Source of the DNA: Burkholderiaceae bacterium
Lineage (GTDB): Bacteria > Pseudomonadota > Gammaproteobacteria > Burkholderiales > Burkholderiaceae
NCBI GenBank assembly: GCA_022701965.1
Contig: JAKONL010000426.1
Span: 1-17,949 of the forward strand
Direction of reading: 5' to 3'
Length of the DNA: 17,949 bases
The position numbers and the translations under genes are program-made. The notes below the pieces were generated by a model. The model was not told the DNA's origin. It made no database searches and saw only the letters and a program-made list of their open reading frames with translations. Position 1 is the stretch's first letter; every line of letters starts with the position of its first letter. Of this stretch, positions 1-7,572 are shown piece after piece.

Positions 1-1187
1 CCCATGCGGCCGACTTCGCCGGTGGCGAACGGAGGCATGTTGTAGTGGAACAGGAAGCGGTCCTCGTAGTCGCCCGACAGTGCGTCGATGCGCTGCGCAT
101 CGCGCTCGGTGCCCAGCGTGGTCACCACCAGCGCCTGCGTCTCGCCGCGCGTGAAGATCGCCGAGCCGTGGGTGCGCGGCAGGACCGAGCTGCGGATCTC
201 GATCGGGCGCACCGTGCGGGTGTCGCGGCCGTCGATGCGCGGCTCGCCTTCGAGGATCTGGCTGCGCACGATCTTCGATTCGATCGCGAACAGCAGGTCG
301 TTGACCTTGCCCGAATCGAAGGGCTCGCCGCTTTCCTTGAGCGACGCCATCACGCTGGCATTGGCTTCGCGCAACGCTTGCGTGCGCGCCTGCTTGCTGC
401 GGATCTGGTAGACGGCGCGCAGCTTCTCCTCGGCCAGGCCGTTGACCTTGGCGACGAAGGATTCGTCTTCGGCGGGCGCCTTCCAGTCCCACAGGGGCTT
501 GCCGGCATCGCGCACGAGTTCGTGGATCGCGTTGATCGCGACGGCGGCCTGTTCATGGCCGTACACCACGCCGCCGAGCATGATCTCCTCGCTCAGCTGA
601 AGGGCTTCAGACTCGACCATCAGCACTGCCGCTTCGGTACCGGCGACGACCAGGTCCATCTGCGAATCCTTGCGGGCGGTCTGGCCCGGATTCAGCACGT
701 ACTGGCCGTTGATGTAGCCCACGCGCGCGGCACCGATCGGGCCGCTGAACGGAATGCCGGAGATCGACAGCGCGGCGCTGACGCCGATCATGGCGGCGAT
801 GTCGGCATCGACCTCGGGGTTGAGCGACAGCGTGTGGATGACCACGTGCACTTCGTTGAGGAAGCCTTCGGGGAACAGCGGGCGGATCGGACGGTCGATC
901 AGGCGGCTGGTGAGCGTCTCGTGCTCGCTGGGCTTGGCTTCGCGCTTGAAGAAGCTGCCGGGGATCTTGCCCGCGGCGTAGGTCTTTTCGATGTAGTCGA
1001 CGGTCAGCGGGAAGAAGTCCTGGCCGGGCTTGGCCGACTTGGAAGCGACCACGGTCGCCAGCACCACGGTGCCTTCGATGTCGACGACGACGGCGCCGCT
1101 GGCCTGGCGGGCGATCTCGCCCGTTTCCAGGACGACCTTCTTGTCGCCCCACTGGAACGACTTGGTGACTTTATTGAAGAGGCTCAT
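1..1187 (-). CDS. pnp: Polynucleotide phosphorylase (PNPase), N-terminal part, cut by window edge
   Basis: This gene encodes the phosphorolytic 3'-to-5' exoribonuclease that degrades mRNA in the cytoplasm, often within the RNA degradosome. The reading frame on the minus strand begins [14 protein letters not shown] and continues with family-typical text such as [38 protein letters not shown] and [15 protein letters not shown], which is the first RNase PH-like domain. The helical linker and the start of the second RNase PH domain follow ([17 protein letters not shown], then [16 protein letters not shown] near the edge). About 395 of the usual 700 or more residues are visible; the KH and S1 RNA-binding domains lie outside. 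A GGAG Shine-Dalgarno (1193-1196 on the complementary strand) stands 5 nt from the ATG. It lies downstream of rpsO in the widely conserved rpsO-pnp order, separated by the rpsO terminator and a 5' UTR of up to about 180 nt. The long plus-strand open frames over it are shadows. Confidence 0.96.
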   Translation of the reverse strand, partial: MSLFNKVTKSFQWGDKKVVLETGEIARQASGAVVVDIEGTVVLATVVASKSAKPGQDFFPLTVDYIEKTYAAGKIPGSFFKREAKPSEHETLTSRLIDRPIRPLFPEGFLNEVHVVIHTLSLNPEVDADIAAMIGVSAALSISGIPFSGPIGAARVGYINGQYVLNPGQTARKDSQMDLVVAGTEAAVLMVESEALQLSEEIMLGGVVYGHEQAAVAINAIHELVRDAGKPLWDWKAPAEDESFVAKVNGLAEEKLRAVYQIRSKQARTQALREANASVMASLKESGEPFDSGKVNDLLFAIESKIVRSQILEGEPRIDGRDTRTVRPIEIRSSVLPRTHGSAIFTRGETQALVVTTLGTERDAQRIDALSGDYEDRFLFHYNMPPFATGEVGRM

Positions 1188-1366
1188 CTTTGCTCCGATA
1201 GATTGGCGGACGGTCGCGGGTCGAAAGCCCGCGGGACGTCGCGCCGGGTGGGAAGCGCTGTCAGAACACGATGCCATTCCAGCGAAACTCGACCCGCAGG
1301 GTCCAGCTCCGGTGGAATGACACAGCTTCGCTCTGTGCGGCACTCCGAAACGAGGGTTCGCGAAGT
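1188..1366 (-). other. rpsO-pnp intergenic / pnp 5' UTR region
   Basis: These 179 nt between the rpsO terminator and the pnp start hold no gene. Two short inverted repeats are visible: GCGGG/CCCGC at 1216-1220 and 1228-1232 with a 7-nt loop, and CACAG/CTGTG around 1321-1337. In enterobacteria the pnp leader carries a stem cut by RNase III that mediates PNPase autoregulation. Whether these weaker stems do the same here is only a guess. No clear sigma-70 promoter was picked out by eye. Confidence 0.35.
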
Positions 1367-1406
1367 AAAAAACGCCTGAGCTAGCGGACTAACCCAGGCG
1401 TTTTTT
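1367..1406 (-). terminator. Intrinsic terminator after rpsO
   Basis: There is a perfect 12-bp inverted repeat, with arms 1367-1378 and 1395-1406 and a 16-nt loop. Read on the minus strand the transcript forms a CGCCTG/CAGGCG stem followed by a run of six U. It starts 13 nt past the rpsO stop codon, so it should end or attenuate rpsO transcription before pnp. The A/T ends make it potentially bidirectional, but no plus-strand gene runs into it. Confidence 0.88.
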
Positions 1407-1419
1407 CATGCGATCCGAC

Positions 1420-1686
1420 TTACTTGCGCAGACCCAGCTTGGCGATCAGCGCGGTGTAGCGTTCGGCATCCTTGGACTTCAGATAGTCCAGGAGCTTGCG
1501 GCGGCGGCTCACCATGCGCAGCAGGCCGCGGCGACCATGATGGTCCTTGGCATGCGTCTTGAAATGGGGGGTGAGTTCGTTGATGCGTGCGGTCAGCAGT
1601 GCGACTTGCACTTCTGGACTGCCGGTGTCATTGGCGGCGCGGGCGTTGTCTTTGACGACTTCGGCCTTGATGGAAGCTGCGATCAT
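1420..1686 (-). CDS. rpsO: 30S ribosomal protein S15
   Basis: This is the small-subunit ribosomal protein that binds 16S rRNA helices early in platform assembly. The 88-residue product reads [20 protein letters not shown], then [23 protein letters not shown], the conserved [19 protein letters not shown] segment that contacts rRNA, and [24 protein letters not shown]. The family length is about 89 residues. The frame is open further upstream, but the ATG at 1686 is preceded by an AAGGAAAA ribosome-binding site (1692-1699) and gives the normal N-terminus. It is followed by an intrinsic terminator and then pnp, the classic order. The 97 nt to the upstream aminotransferase gene suggest that it has its own promoter or at least its own translational leader. 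Confidence 0.97.
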   Translation of the reverse strand: MIAASIKAEVVKDNARAANDTGSPEVQVALLTARINELTPHFKTHAKDHHGRRGLLRMVSRRRKLLDYLKSKDAERYTALIAKLGLRK

Positions 1687-1783
1687 TTGGATTTTCCTTG
1701 TTCCGACGTGTCGGGATGTTCGACTTGCGGTGTGCGCTGGAACTGCACGCACCGTGTGCCTTGCAGGACGCAAAGCCCGGCGA

Positions 1784-2968
1784 TTATAGCTGCCGCGGCA
1801 ACTTCAAGGCGCCCGACCCTTGCAGCCAGCGCTTCAGCCTTTCGACGCCGTCGACCAGACGCTGCGGGTCCTTCGACGCGAAGCACCAGCGCAGCCAGCC
1901 CTGGGCCTCGGGACCGAAGGCATTACCGGGGGCCAGGCCGATGCCGGCCTCGACGACCAGGCGCTTGGCGACGTCCAGAGAATCGGTGAAGCCGTCGATC
2001 CTGAAGAACGCGTACATCCCGCCCCTGGCCGCCGCGACCTTGACGCCCGGCACCGCCGCCAGCGCCGGTACCAGCACGTCGCGGCAGGCCTTCAGGTGCG
2101 CGACGACCCGCGGCGTGATGTCCTGCGTGTGCGCCAGCGCCGCCAGCCCGGCGCGCTGGGTGAAGACGCTCGCGCAGGAGGTGTTGAATTCGATCAGCTT
2201 GCCCATGCCTTCGACCAGCGACGCCGGCATCACCAGCCAGCCCAGGCGCCAGCCGGTCATGAGGAAGCTCTTCGAGAAACTGTGCACCACCACCAGGCGA
2301 TCCTCGGGCGCGGCGATGTCGAGAAAGCTCGGTGCGCAGCCGTTGGGTGTCGGCTCGTAGTAGAGCCGCTCGTAGACCTCGTCGGCCAGGATCCAGGTGC
2401 CGGTCATGCGGCAATGGTCGAGGATCGCCTGCTGCTCGGTGCGTGCGAGCGTCCAGCCGGTCGGATTGTTCGGCGCGTTGACGATCAGCAGCCGCGTCTT
2501 CGGCGTGATGGCCGCACGCAGCGCATCGACATCGAGCGTCCAGACGCCGTCGACCGGCTTCAGCGGCACGCAACGCACCCGGGCGCCCATGATTGCCGGT
2601 TGCGCCACGAGATTCGGCCAGACCGGCGTGATCGCCACCACCTCGTCGCCAGCATCGACCAGTGCCTGCACCGCCAGCATCAGCGCGTTGACGCCGCCCG
2701 AGGTGATCGCGATGCGGGACGCGTCGACGGCCGGGTGCAGAGCGCTGGTGTAGCGCGCCACGGCCGCCCGGAGTTCGGGCAGTCCGAGGTTGTGCGAATA
2801 GAAGGTCTCGCCGCGCTGGATCGACTCGACCGCCGCCTCGCGCACGACGTCGGGTGTCACTTCGTCGCTTTCGCCGAACCAGAAGGCCAGCACGTCGTCG
2901 CGGCCGAGGCCCGCATTGGCGACCTCGCGAATCTTGGAGGCTTCGAGGTCCTGGATGGCCTGGCGCAT
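1784..2968 (-). CDS. Class I/II PLP-dependent aminotransferase
   Basis: This 394-residue cytoplasmic enzyme is predicted to transfer amino groups between an amino acid and a 2-oxo acid using pyridoxal phosphate. Fold-type I landmarks are in order: substrate-side [12 protein letters not shown] near residues 56-67, ITSGGVNAL near 88-96, NAPNNPTG at 164-171 (PLP-binding Asn), ADEVY at 195-199 (Asp and Tyr), SFSKSF with the presumed Schiff-base lysine at 233, and MTGWRLGW after it. A late Arg in LRWCFASK is a candidate for the carboxylate-binding arginine. The length is typical of the aspartate aminotransferase superfamily. The substrate cannot be read from sequence; aspartate, aromatic or branched substrates are all possible. 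The start lies 27 nt behind the stop of the periplasmic binding protein gene, so the two probably share a transcript. That protein is of the amino-acid-binding type, which hints at amino acid metabolism. Confidence 0.88.
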   Translation of the reverse strand: MRQAIQDLEASKIREVANAGLGRDDVLAFWFGESDEVTPDVVREAAVESIQRGETFYSHNLGLPELRAAVARYTSALHPAVDASRIAITSGGVNALMLAVQALVDAGDEVVAITPVWPNLVAQPAIMGARVRCVPLKPVDGVWTLDVDALRAAITPKTRLLIVNAPNNPTGWTLARTEQQAILDHCRMTGTWILADEVYERLYYEPTPNGCAPSFLDIAAPEDRLVVVHSFSKSFLMTGWRLGWLVMPASLVEGMGKLIEFNTSCASVFTQRAGLAALAHTQDITPRVVAHLKACRDVLVPALAAVPGVKVAAARGGMYAFFRIDGFTDSLDVAKRLVVEAGIGLAPGNAFGPEAQGWLRWCFASKDPQRLVDGVERLKRWLQGSGALKLPRQL

Positions 2969-2995
2969 GGTCGTTCTCTCGTTTCTCTGTCTCGT

Positions 2996-4315
2996 TCAAG
3001 GACGCTGCATCTTGCAGCTGTTGGGCATCTCGGCCTTCTCGGCCGCCACCGTCTTCAGCACACGAAAACCGTAGCCCGAGCCTTCGACGTCGAACCTGAC
3101 GCCCGGGGTGCCCTGGCGGTCCATGACGCCGACGACCAGCTGCTGCTGGAACTGGTGGTCTTCGGCCCGCATGCGGCCGCGCTGCCCCGCCAGCGTGACG
3201 TCGGCGCGTTCGAGCGCGCGCGCCACGGCGACCGCGTCGGTGCTGCCGGCGTTCTGAAATGCCTGGGCCAGCGACTCGATCATCAGCTGCATGCGCATGT
3301 GGACGTAGTCGTCGGCGGGCTTCGGAAATCGGGTGCGGAATTCGCGGTAGAAGGCTTCCGACTGCGGCGTCTGCACGTTCGGCAGCCAGTCCGCCACCGC
3401 GATCACGCGGCCGATGCCGGCATCGCCGATCGCCGCCGGCGCGCCCAGGGCGTTGCCGTAGAAGCTGTAGAAGGTGCCGTTGAAGCCCGCCTCGCGCGCG
3501 GCCTTGACCAGCAGCGTGAGGTCGTTGCCCCAGTTCCCGGTGACCACCGCCTGCGCGCCGCTCGAGAGGATCTTGCTGGCGTAGGGCGCGAAGTCCTTCA
3601 CGCGGCCCATCGGGTGCAGCTCCTCGCCGACGATCTGCACGTCGGGCCGCAAGGCGCCGAGCTGGCGCCGCGATTCGCGCAGCACGGCCTGTCCGAAGCT
3701 GTAGTCCTGGCCGATCAGGTAGACCTGCCTGAGCGCGGCGTCGTCCTTGACGACGTCCATCAGCGCGGTGACGCGCATGTCGGCATGGGCATCGAAACGG
3801 AAGTGCCAGAAGCTGCAGCGCTCGTTCGTGAGGATCGGGTCGACCGCCGAATAGTTCAGGAAAAGCATGCGCCGCGACGGGTCGCGGGCGTTGTTCTTGT
3901 CGATCGCGTCGACCAGCGCGGCCGCCGTCGCCGACGAATTGCCCTGCAGCACGATGCGCGCCCCGCCGTCCATCGCCGCGCGCAGCGCGGAGAGCGCCTC
4001 CTCGTTCTGGCCCTTGCTGTCGTAGCGCTCGATCTCAAGGCGCCGGGCGCCGCCGGGCAGCTTGACGCCACCGCGCGCGTTGACCCGCTCGACGGCCCAG
4101 AGCACGTTGCGGAACACCGCTTCGCCGGTGTTGGCGAAGGGTCCGCTCATGCTTTCGATCAATGCCAGCTTGATCGGCGCGACGGCGGACGCTGCATCAG
4201 ACGCGTTCTCCGGAGCGGCCCGGACCCGCCGCGACACTTGACCAAGGGCACCTGCGCCTAGCGCCGACACCGCCAATTTCAAGGCCTTGCGGCGCCAAAT
4301 AAAGCTCTGGGTCAT
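2996..4315 (-). CDS. ABC-transporter-type periplasmic substrate-binding protein (LivJ-like, Peripla_BP_6), Tat-type signal
   Basis: The 439-residue product starts MTQSFIWRRKALKLAVSALG. A twin-arginine (WRRKALK) followed by a hydrophobic stretch and an Ala-rich cleavage region suggests Tat export. From about residue 45 it reads IKLALIESMSGPFANTGEAV, the usual opening of branched-chain amino acid/urea/amide-type type I binding proteins. It continues with AVERVNARGGV, SATAAALVDAI, FLNYSAVDP and VYLIGQDYSFGQAV, all family-like. No permease or ATPase gene is adjacent, so the transport partner is unknown and the protein may be an orphan. Another in-frame ATG lies 13 codons upstream; the one chosen places the RR motif at a normal distance from the N-terminus. 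The gene precedes the aminotransferase by 27 nt. The ligand is not inferable. Confidence 0.85.
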   Translation of the reverse strand: MTQSFIWRRKALKLAVSALGAGALGQVSRRVRAAPENASDAASAVAPIKLALIESMSGPFANTGEAVFRNVLWAVERVNARGGVKLPGGARRLEIERYDSKGQNEEALSALRAAMDGGARIVLQGNSSATAAALVDAIDKNNARDPSRRMLFLNYSAVDPILTNERCSFWHFRFDAHADMRVTALMDVVKDDAALRQVYLIGQDYSFGQAVLRESRRQLGALRPDVQIVGEELHPMGRVKDFAPYASKILSSGAQAVVTGNWGNDLTLLVKAAREAGFNGTFYSFYGNALGAPAAIGDAGIGRVIAVADWLPNVQTPQSEAFYREFRTRFPKPADDYVHMRMQLMIESLAQAFQNAGSTDAVAVARALERADVTLAGQRGRMRAEDHQFQQQLVVGVMDRQGTPGVRFDVEGSGYGFRVLKTVAAEKAEMPNSCKMQRP

Positions 4316-4435
4316 TGTCTTGAAACGCTCGCCGCAACGCCTAGATGCGATGGCAAGCGGCGCTCTTTGTTGAAGGCCGCGCAGTGTACGGGACGCGTTG
4401 GTCCCGATCGTGTTCAAACCTGACTGGAGATTTTC

Positions 4436-4810
4436 ATGTTCTTCGCCCCCGAAATCCGCACCGCCCGCTTCGTTCCCCGCGCCCCCGACCGCAGCTTCGA
4501 GCGCTTCGTCAACGGCGCGCTGATGGCCAACCCGACGACCGCTGCGACCGTCGAGCAGGACGACACGAGCTGGACGGTGTCGCTCGACGTTCCCGGCGTG
4601 ACGCGCGACGACCTGAGCATCGGCATCGAGGGCGCCGTCGTGCGCATCGAGAGCCGTGCCGAGGCGAAGCGACGTGTCAAGGCGGCCTTCGAGTTGCCGC
4701 TGGAGATCGACACGGCCAGCAGCCAGGCGAGCCTGAATAACGGCGTCCTGACCCTCAAGCTCGGCAAGCTGCTGCCGAAGAACAAGGTGCACCAGCTCGC
4801 GATCAGTTGA
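4436..4810 (+). CDS. Small heat-shock protein, Hsp20/alpha-crystallin family
   Basis: This is a 124-residue ATP-independent holdase chaperone predicted to bind unfolding proteins in the cytoplasm. The alpha-crystallin domain runs from about residue 37 to the end: SWTVSLDVPGVTRDDLSIGIEGAVVRI, the FELPLEID strand, and the signature NNGVLTLKLGK. The N-terminal arm is short (about 35 residues). There is no obvious C-terminal I-x-I/V tail, the motif that usually drives oligomer assembly; the protein ends HQLAIS. A GGAGA ribosome-binding site (4426-4430) is 5 nt from the ATG. It is divergent from the binding-protein gene across a 120-nt spacer and is followed by a strong terminator, so it is probably monocistronic. 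I found no convincing sigma-32 promoter with correct spacing and no RNA-thermometer pairing over the ribosome-binding site. Confidence 0.9.
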   Translation: MFFAPEIRTARFVPRAPDRSFERFVNGALMANPTTAATVEQDDTSWTVSLDVPGVTRDDLSIGIEGAVVRIESRAEAKRRVKAAFELPLEIDTASSQASLNNGVLTLKLGKLLPKNKVHQLAIS

Positions 4811-4825
4811 GTTCCGAACACCTTT

Positions 4826-4845
4826 TCCGATTTTCAACAATCGGA
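4826..4845 (+). repeat. Short inverted repeat after hsp20
   Basis: Arms TCCGATT (4826-4832) and AATCGGA (4839-4845) enclose a 6-nt loop just after the hsp20 stop. There is no U-run behind it, so alone it is not a terminator. It precedes the true terminator by 14 nt and might protect the 3' end of the message. Confidence 0.5.
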
Positions 4846-4859
4846 CAAACGCATCTATC

Positions 4860-4889
4860 AAGCCAGTCGCAATCCGACTGGCTTTTTTT
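4860..4889 (+). terminator. Intrinsic terminator after hsp20
   Basis: There is a perfect 10-bp stem, AAGCCAGTCG (4860-4869) with CGACTGGCTT (4875-4884), a 5-nt loop, and a run of seven T at 4883-4889. It sits 50 nt downstream of the hsp20 stop codon and should end that transcript. Confidence 0.93.
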
Positions 4890-5002
4890 ATGTTTGAATG
4901 CGAATTGTGTGTAAAACATCACTCTAAGTGTATGTTTTTTCGAACTTTATTATTAATTTCAAGTCGCGGTTTCGCTGACTAGCACTTAGCGAGCCCCGGC
5001 AC
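4890..5002 (+). other. AT-rich spacer before the hydrolase gene, with an imperfect hairpin
   Basis: Roughly 4890-4970 is strikingly AT-rich against a GC-rich background and probably contains the hydrolase promoter. No single -35/-10 pair with good spacing stands out. An imperfect inverted repeat, AAAACATCAC (4913-4922) with GTGTATGTTTT (4928-4938), has a TCTAA loop and a T-run. It could be an operator or a weak second terminator. Confidence 0.4.
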
Positions 5003-5008
5003 AAGGGG
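5003..5008 (+). promoter_or_regulatory. Ribosome-binding site that fixes a TTG start
   Basis: AAGGGG lies 7 nt upstream of the TTG at 5016. No in-frame ATG gives a sensible alternative N-terminus, and this spacing supports TTG initiation. Confidence 0.65.
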
Positions 5009-5015
5009 CTTCGCT

Positions 5016-5723
5016 TTGGAAACACATCTGCATCCGGCCGTCGCTGGCACGCGTTCGGACACCCTGCTCGTCTTTCTTCCCGGCGCCTTTCTGCAGCCCG
5101 AGGAATTCGAGCACCAGGGTTTCGTCGGGGCGGTGCGCAGCCATCGTTTCGCCGCGGATGTGATGCTGGTGGATGCCAACGTCTCCTATTACTACGACCA
5201 GACCTTCGTCCAGCGCCTGAGCGCGGACATCCTGGCACCTGCACGGCACCAGGGCTACAGGTCGATCTGGCTGGTCGGCATCTCGATCGGCGGCTTCGGC
5301 GCGCTGACCCACGAGCTGCAGCAGCCCGGGCTGGTCGACGGCCTGGTGGTCCTGGCGCCCTACCTCGGTCGTCGGCCGGTCGGCGCCGAGATCCAGAAGG
5401 CCGGCGGCCTGCGCGTCTGGAAGAAGCCCGATGGCCCGCCGCCGGACGAGGAGGTCGACCGCAAGCTCTGGCCGTTCCTGCAGCGCTATGCGGCGCCGGA
5501 GATTTCGGCCGACCTGCCGCCGCTCTACCTCGGCTACGGGCTCGCCGACCGTTTCGCGCCCAACCACAGGCTGCTGGCCGAGGTTCTCCCGGACGGCCAC
5601 GTGTTCACGACCGAGGGCGGTCACGACTGGCCCCAGTGGTCGCAGCTCTGGCGCGACATGCTGCACGTGCTGCCTTTGCCGCTGCTGGCACCGGAGGCAC
5701 CGGGACTCGAGCAGAGCGCCTGA
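5016..5723 (+). CDS. Alpha/beta hydrolase, TTG start
   Basis: This 235-residue cytoplasmic protein has an alpha/beta-hydrolase layout: LLVFLPGAFLQPEEF (strand and oxyanion-side loop), IWLVGISIGGFGAL with the nucleophile-elbow serine at residue 90 (G-I-S-I-G-G), LYLGYGLADRFAP with a candidate acid Asp178, and TTEGGHDWPQW with candidate base His203. The triad order Ser-Asp-His and the spacing are normal. No signal peptide is visible. The substrate is unknown; the family includes esterases, lipases and thioesterases. The start is TTG, chosen because of a well-placed AAGGGG and because METHLHP follows in frame with no upstream alternative. The nuclease gene follows 55 nt later on the same strand and could be cotranscribed. 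Confidence 0.82.
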   Translation: METHLHPAVAGTRSDTLLVFLPGAFLQPEEFEHQGFVGAVRSHRFAADVMLVDANVSYYYDQTFVQRLSADILAPARHQGYRSIWLVGISIGGFGALTHELQQPGLVDGLVVLAPYLGRRPVGAEIQKAGGLRVWKKPDGPPPDEEVDRKLWPFLQRYAAPEISADLPPLYLGYGLADRFAPNHRLLAEVLPDGHVFTTEGGHDWPQWSQLWRDMLHVLPLPLLAPEAPGLEQSA

Positions 5724-5778
5724 GCCCGCGTCGGACGGCAGGGCCGACAATCCGGCCCATCGACATGTCCGACGAACC

Positions 5779-6441
5779 GTGACCGACCCGACCCCGACCT
5801 CAAACCCGCGCCCGCGCCCGACCTCCGGTCTCCGCCAGCTCCTGATCGCCTGCGCCCTCGCTTGGGGTCCGGGCGCCACGGTGCCGGCCACCGCGGGCAC
5901 GATCGTCGCGGTGCCCCCGCCGGCCGGGCGGGCCGACGTCGAAGTCTTCTTCTCGCCGGGGGGCGACACCGACCGCGCCATCGCCGGCCAGATCGCCGCC
6001 GCGCGCCAGCGGGTCTGGCTCGCCGGCTACTACTTCACCTCGGCCACGATCGCCAGGGCGCTCGCTCAGGCGCATGCGCGCGGCGTGGACGTGCGGGTGG
6101 TGCTCGACGGTTCGCAGGCCACGCAGCAGTATTCGAGCGCGACCTATTTCCACGACCACGGCGTCGCGCTGTGGATCAACGCTCGCTATCCGGTGATGCA
6201 CCACAAGTTCCTGATCGTCGACGCCGACACCCTCGGTCTCGGTTCGATGAACTTCACCCGCGCCGGGGCCCAGAAGAACGCCGAGAACTTCAACCTGTTC
6301 CGCCGCTGGCCGGCGCTGGTGGCGCCCTATGCGGCGGAATTCGAGCGCCTCGCCGCGGAGTCTGTCCGCTACCGGCCGGGCCTGCGCTTCGACGCCGACG
6401 GCGACGCTGCAGTGCCTGCCAAGTCCGAGCGTCCGGAATAG
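5779..6441 (+). CDS. Secreted single-HKD phospholipase D/Nuc-family endonuclease
   Basis: The 220-residue product (GTG start) has a Pro/Arg-rich N-tail, a hydrophobic stretch LRQLLIACALAW and an Ala-rich likely signal-peptidase region near residues 36-41, so export to the periplasm is expected. The body begins VEVFFSPGGDTDRAI. It carries one HKD motif: His141-x-Lys143 in VMHHKFLIVD, then Asp148, Gly155, Ser156 and Asn158 (GSMNF). Proteins of this size with one motif, like the plasmid-encoded Nuc nuclease, act as homodimers with one active site and cut nucleic acid without metal; that activity is inferred. The frame is open far upstream over the hydrolase gene, but that part is a shadow. GTG at 5779 is the only reasonable start before the signal peptide, and its ribosome-binding site is weak. 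It converges with tsaD across 18 nt. Confidence 0.83.
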   Translation: MTDPTPTSNPRPRPTSGLRQLLIACALAWGPGATVPATAGTIVAVPPPAGRADVEVFFSPGGDTDRAIAGQIAAARQRVWLAGYYFTSATIARALAQAHARGVDVRVVLDGSQATQQYSSATYFHDHGVALWINARYPVMHHKFLIVDADTLGLGSMNFTRAGAQKNAENFNLFRRWPALVAPYAAEFERLAAESVRYRPGLRFDADGDAAVPAKSERPE

Positions 6442-6459
6442 GGGTGAGCGGACGGCCGG

Positions 6460-7512
6460 TCAGGCCGCGACGTCGTCGAGTCTCTCCAGCGCGTCGAGCG
6501 GCCAGCGCGGCTTGACGTCGAAGGCGTAGTCGTCGTTCGCCTGCTGCATGCCCGACTGCAGCCGCATCGCCGCCGCCATCGCGATCATCGCGCCGTTGTC
6601 GGTGCACAGGTGCAGTTCCGGATAGTGCACCCTGACGCCGCGCGCGGCGCAGGCCGCGTTGAGCTGCTCGCGCAGCGTCCGGTTGGCGCCGACCCCGCCG
6701 GCCACCACCAGGCGATCGAGCCCGGTGTCGCGCAGCGCGGCGAGCGACTTCTTCAGCAGCACCTCGACGATGGCCGCTTCGGTCGAGGCCGCCAGATCGG
6801 CCTTGCGGGCCTCGAGGTCGTCGCCGAGCTTGCGGGCCTGGGTGAGCACGGCGGTCTTCAGTCCGGCGAAGGAGAAATCGAGGTTGCCGCTGTGCAGCAG
6901 CGGGCGCGGCAGCTTGAAGGCGGCCGGATCGCCCTGCTCGGCGAGCTTCGCCAGCCACGGCCCGCCGGGGTACGGCAGTCCCATCAGCTTGGCCGACTTG
7001 TCGAACGCCTCGCCGGCCGCGTCGTCGATGGTCTCGCCGAGGATCGCGTAGCGCCCGACGCCGTCGACCCGCATGAGCTGCGTGTGGCCGCCCGACACGA
7101 GCAGCGCGACGAACGGAAATTCGGGCGCGTCCGCGCTCAGGAACGGTGAAAGCAGATGGCCCTCGAGGTGATGCACGCCCAGCACGGGCTTGTCCAGCGC
7201 GGCGCCGAGCGCGCATGCCACGCCGGCCCCCACCAGCAGCGCGCCCGCCAGTCCGGGCCCGCGCGTGTAGGCGACCACGTCGACGTCCGCGAGCGCCTTG
7301 CCGGCGTCCTCGAACACCTGCTGGGCGAGCGGGAGCACGCGCCGGATGTGGTCGCGGCTCGCGAGCTCGGGCACGACGCCGCCGTAGGCCTGGTGCATGG
7401 CGATCTGGCTGTGCAGCGCGTGCGAGCGCAGCACCGGAAGCGACGCCCCGGCCGTCTCGACCAGGGCGACGCCCGTTTCGTCGCAGGATGATTCGATTCC
7501 GAGGATCAGCAT
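6460..7512 (-). CDS. tsaD: tRNA N6-adenosine threonylcarbamoyltransferase
   Basis: This is the catalytic subunit of the TsaBDE system, which attaches threonylcarbamoyl to A37 of tRNAs that read ANN codons (t6A). The 350-residue protein opens [19 protein letters not shown] and contains the metal-binding HLEGH (His115, His119), [52 protein letters not shown] and CTDNGAMIA. These are the complete set of family blocks at the normal length (337 in E. coli). The open frame extends upstream on the minus strand through nasR, but MLILGIESS is the conserved N-terminus. The ribosome-binding site is poor. It diverges from nasR with about 60 nt between starts. No t6A partner gene is adjacent. Confidence 0.97.
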   Translation of the reverse strand: MLILGIESSCDETGVALVETAGASLPVLRSHALHSQIAMHQAYGGVVPELASRDHIRRVLPLAQQVFEDAGKALADVDVVAYTRGPGLAGALLVGAGVACALGAALDKPVLGVHHLEGHLLSPFLSADAPEFPFVALLVSGGHTQLMRVDGVGRYAILGETIDDAAGEAFDKSAKLMGLPYPGGPWLAKLAEQGDPAAFKLPRPLLHSGNLDFSFAGLKTAVLTQARKLGDDLEARKADLAASTEAAIVEVLLKKSLAALRDTGLDRLVVAGGVGANRTLREQLNAACAARGVRVHYPELHLCTDNGAMIAMAAAMRLQSGMQQANDDYAFDVKPRWPLDALERLDDVAA

Positions 7513-7572
7513 GCGCGCGAGTTTAGGCGGCGCCCCGGGATGGGGCACGGATGTTGCTGCAAGCCCTTCACG

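Noticed and set aside
1820..4261. An 813-codon plus-strand open frame over the aminotransferase and binding-protein genes
   Set aside because: Antisense shadow; the minus-strand genes have catalytic motifs and family-length products.
4364..4410. Sigma-32 heat-shock promoter upstream of hsp20
   Set aside because: GTTGAAG (4369-4375) and CCCGATCG (4403-4410) resemble the boxes, but the 27-nt gap is far too long for sigma-32.
4390..4435. RNA thermometer (ROSE or fourU type) in the hsp20 5' UTR
   Set aside because: A small hairpin GGGAC/GTCCC (4390-4405) exists, but nothing convincingly pairs with the GGAG ribosome-binding site.
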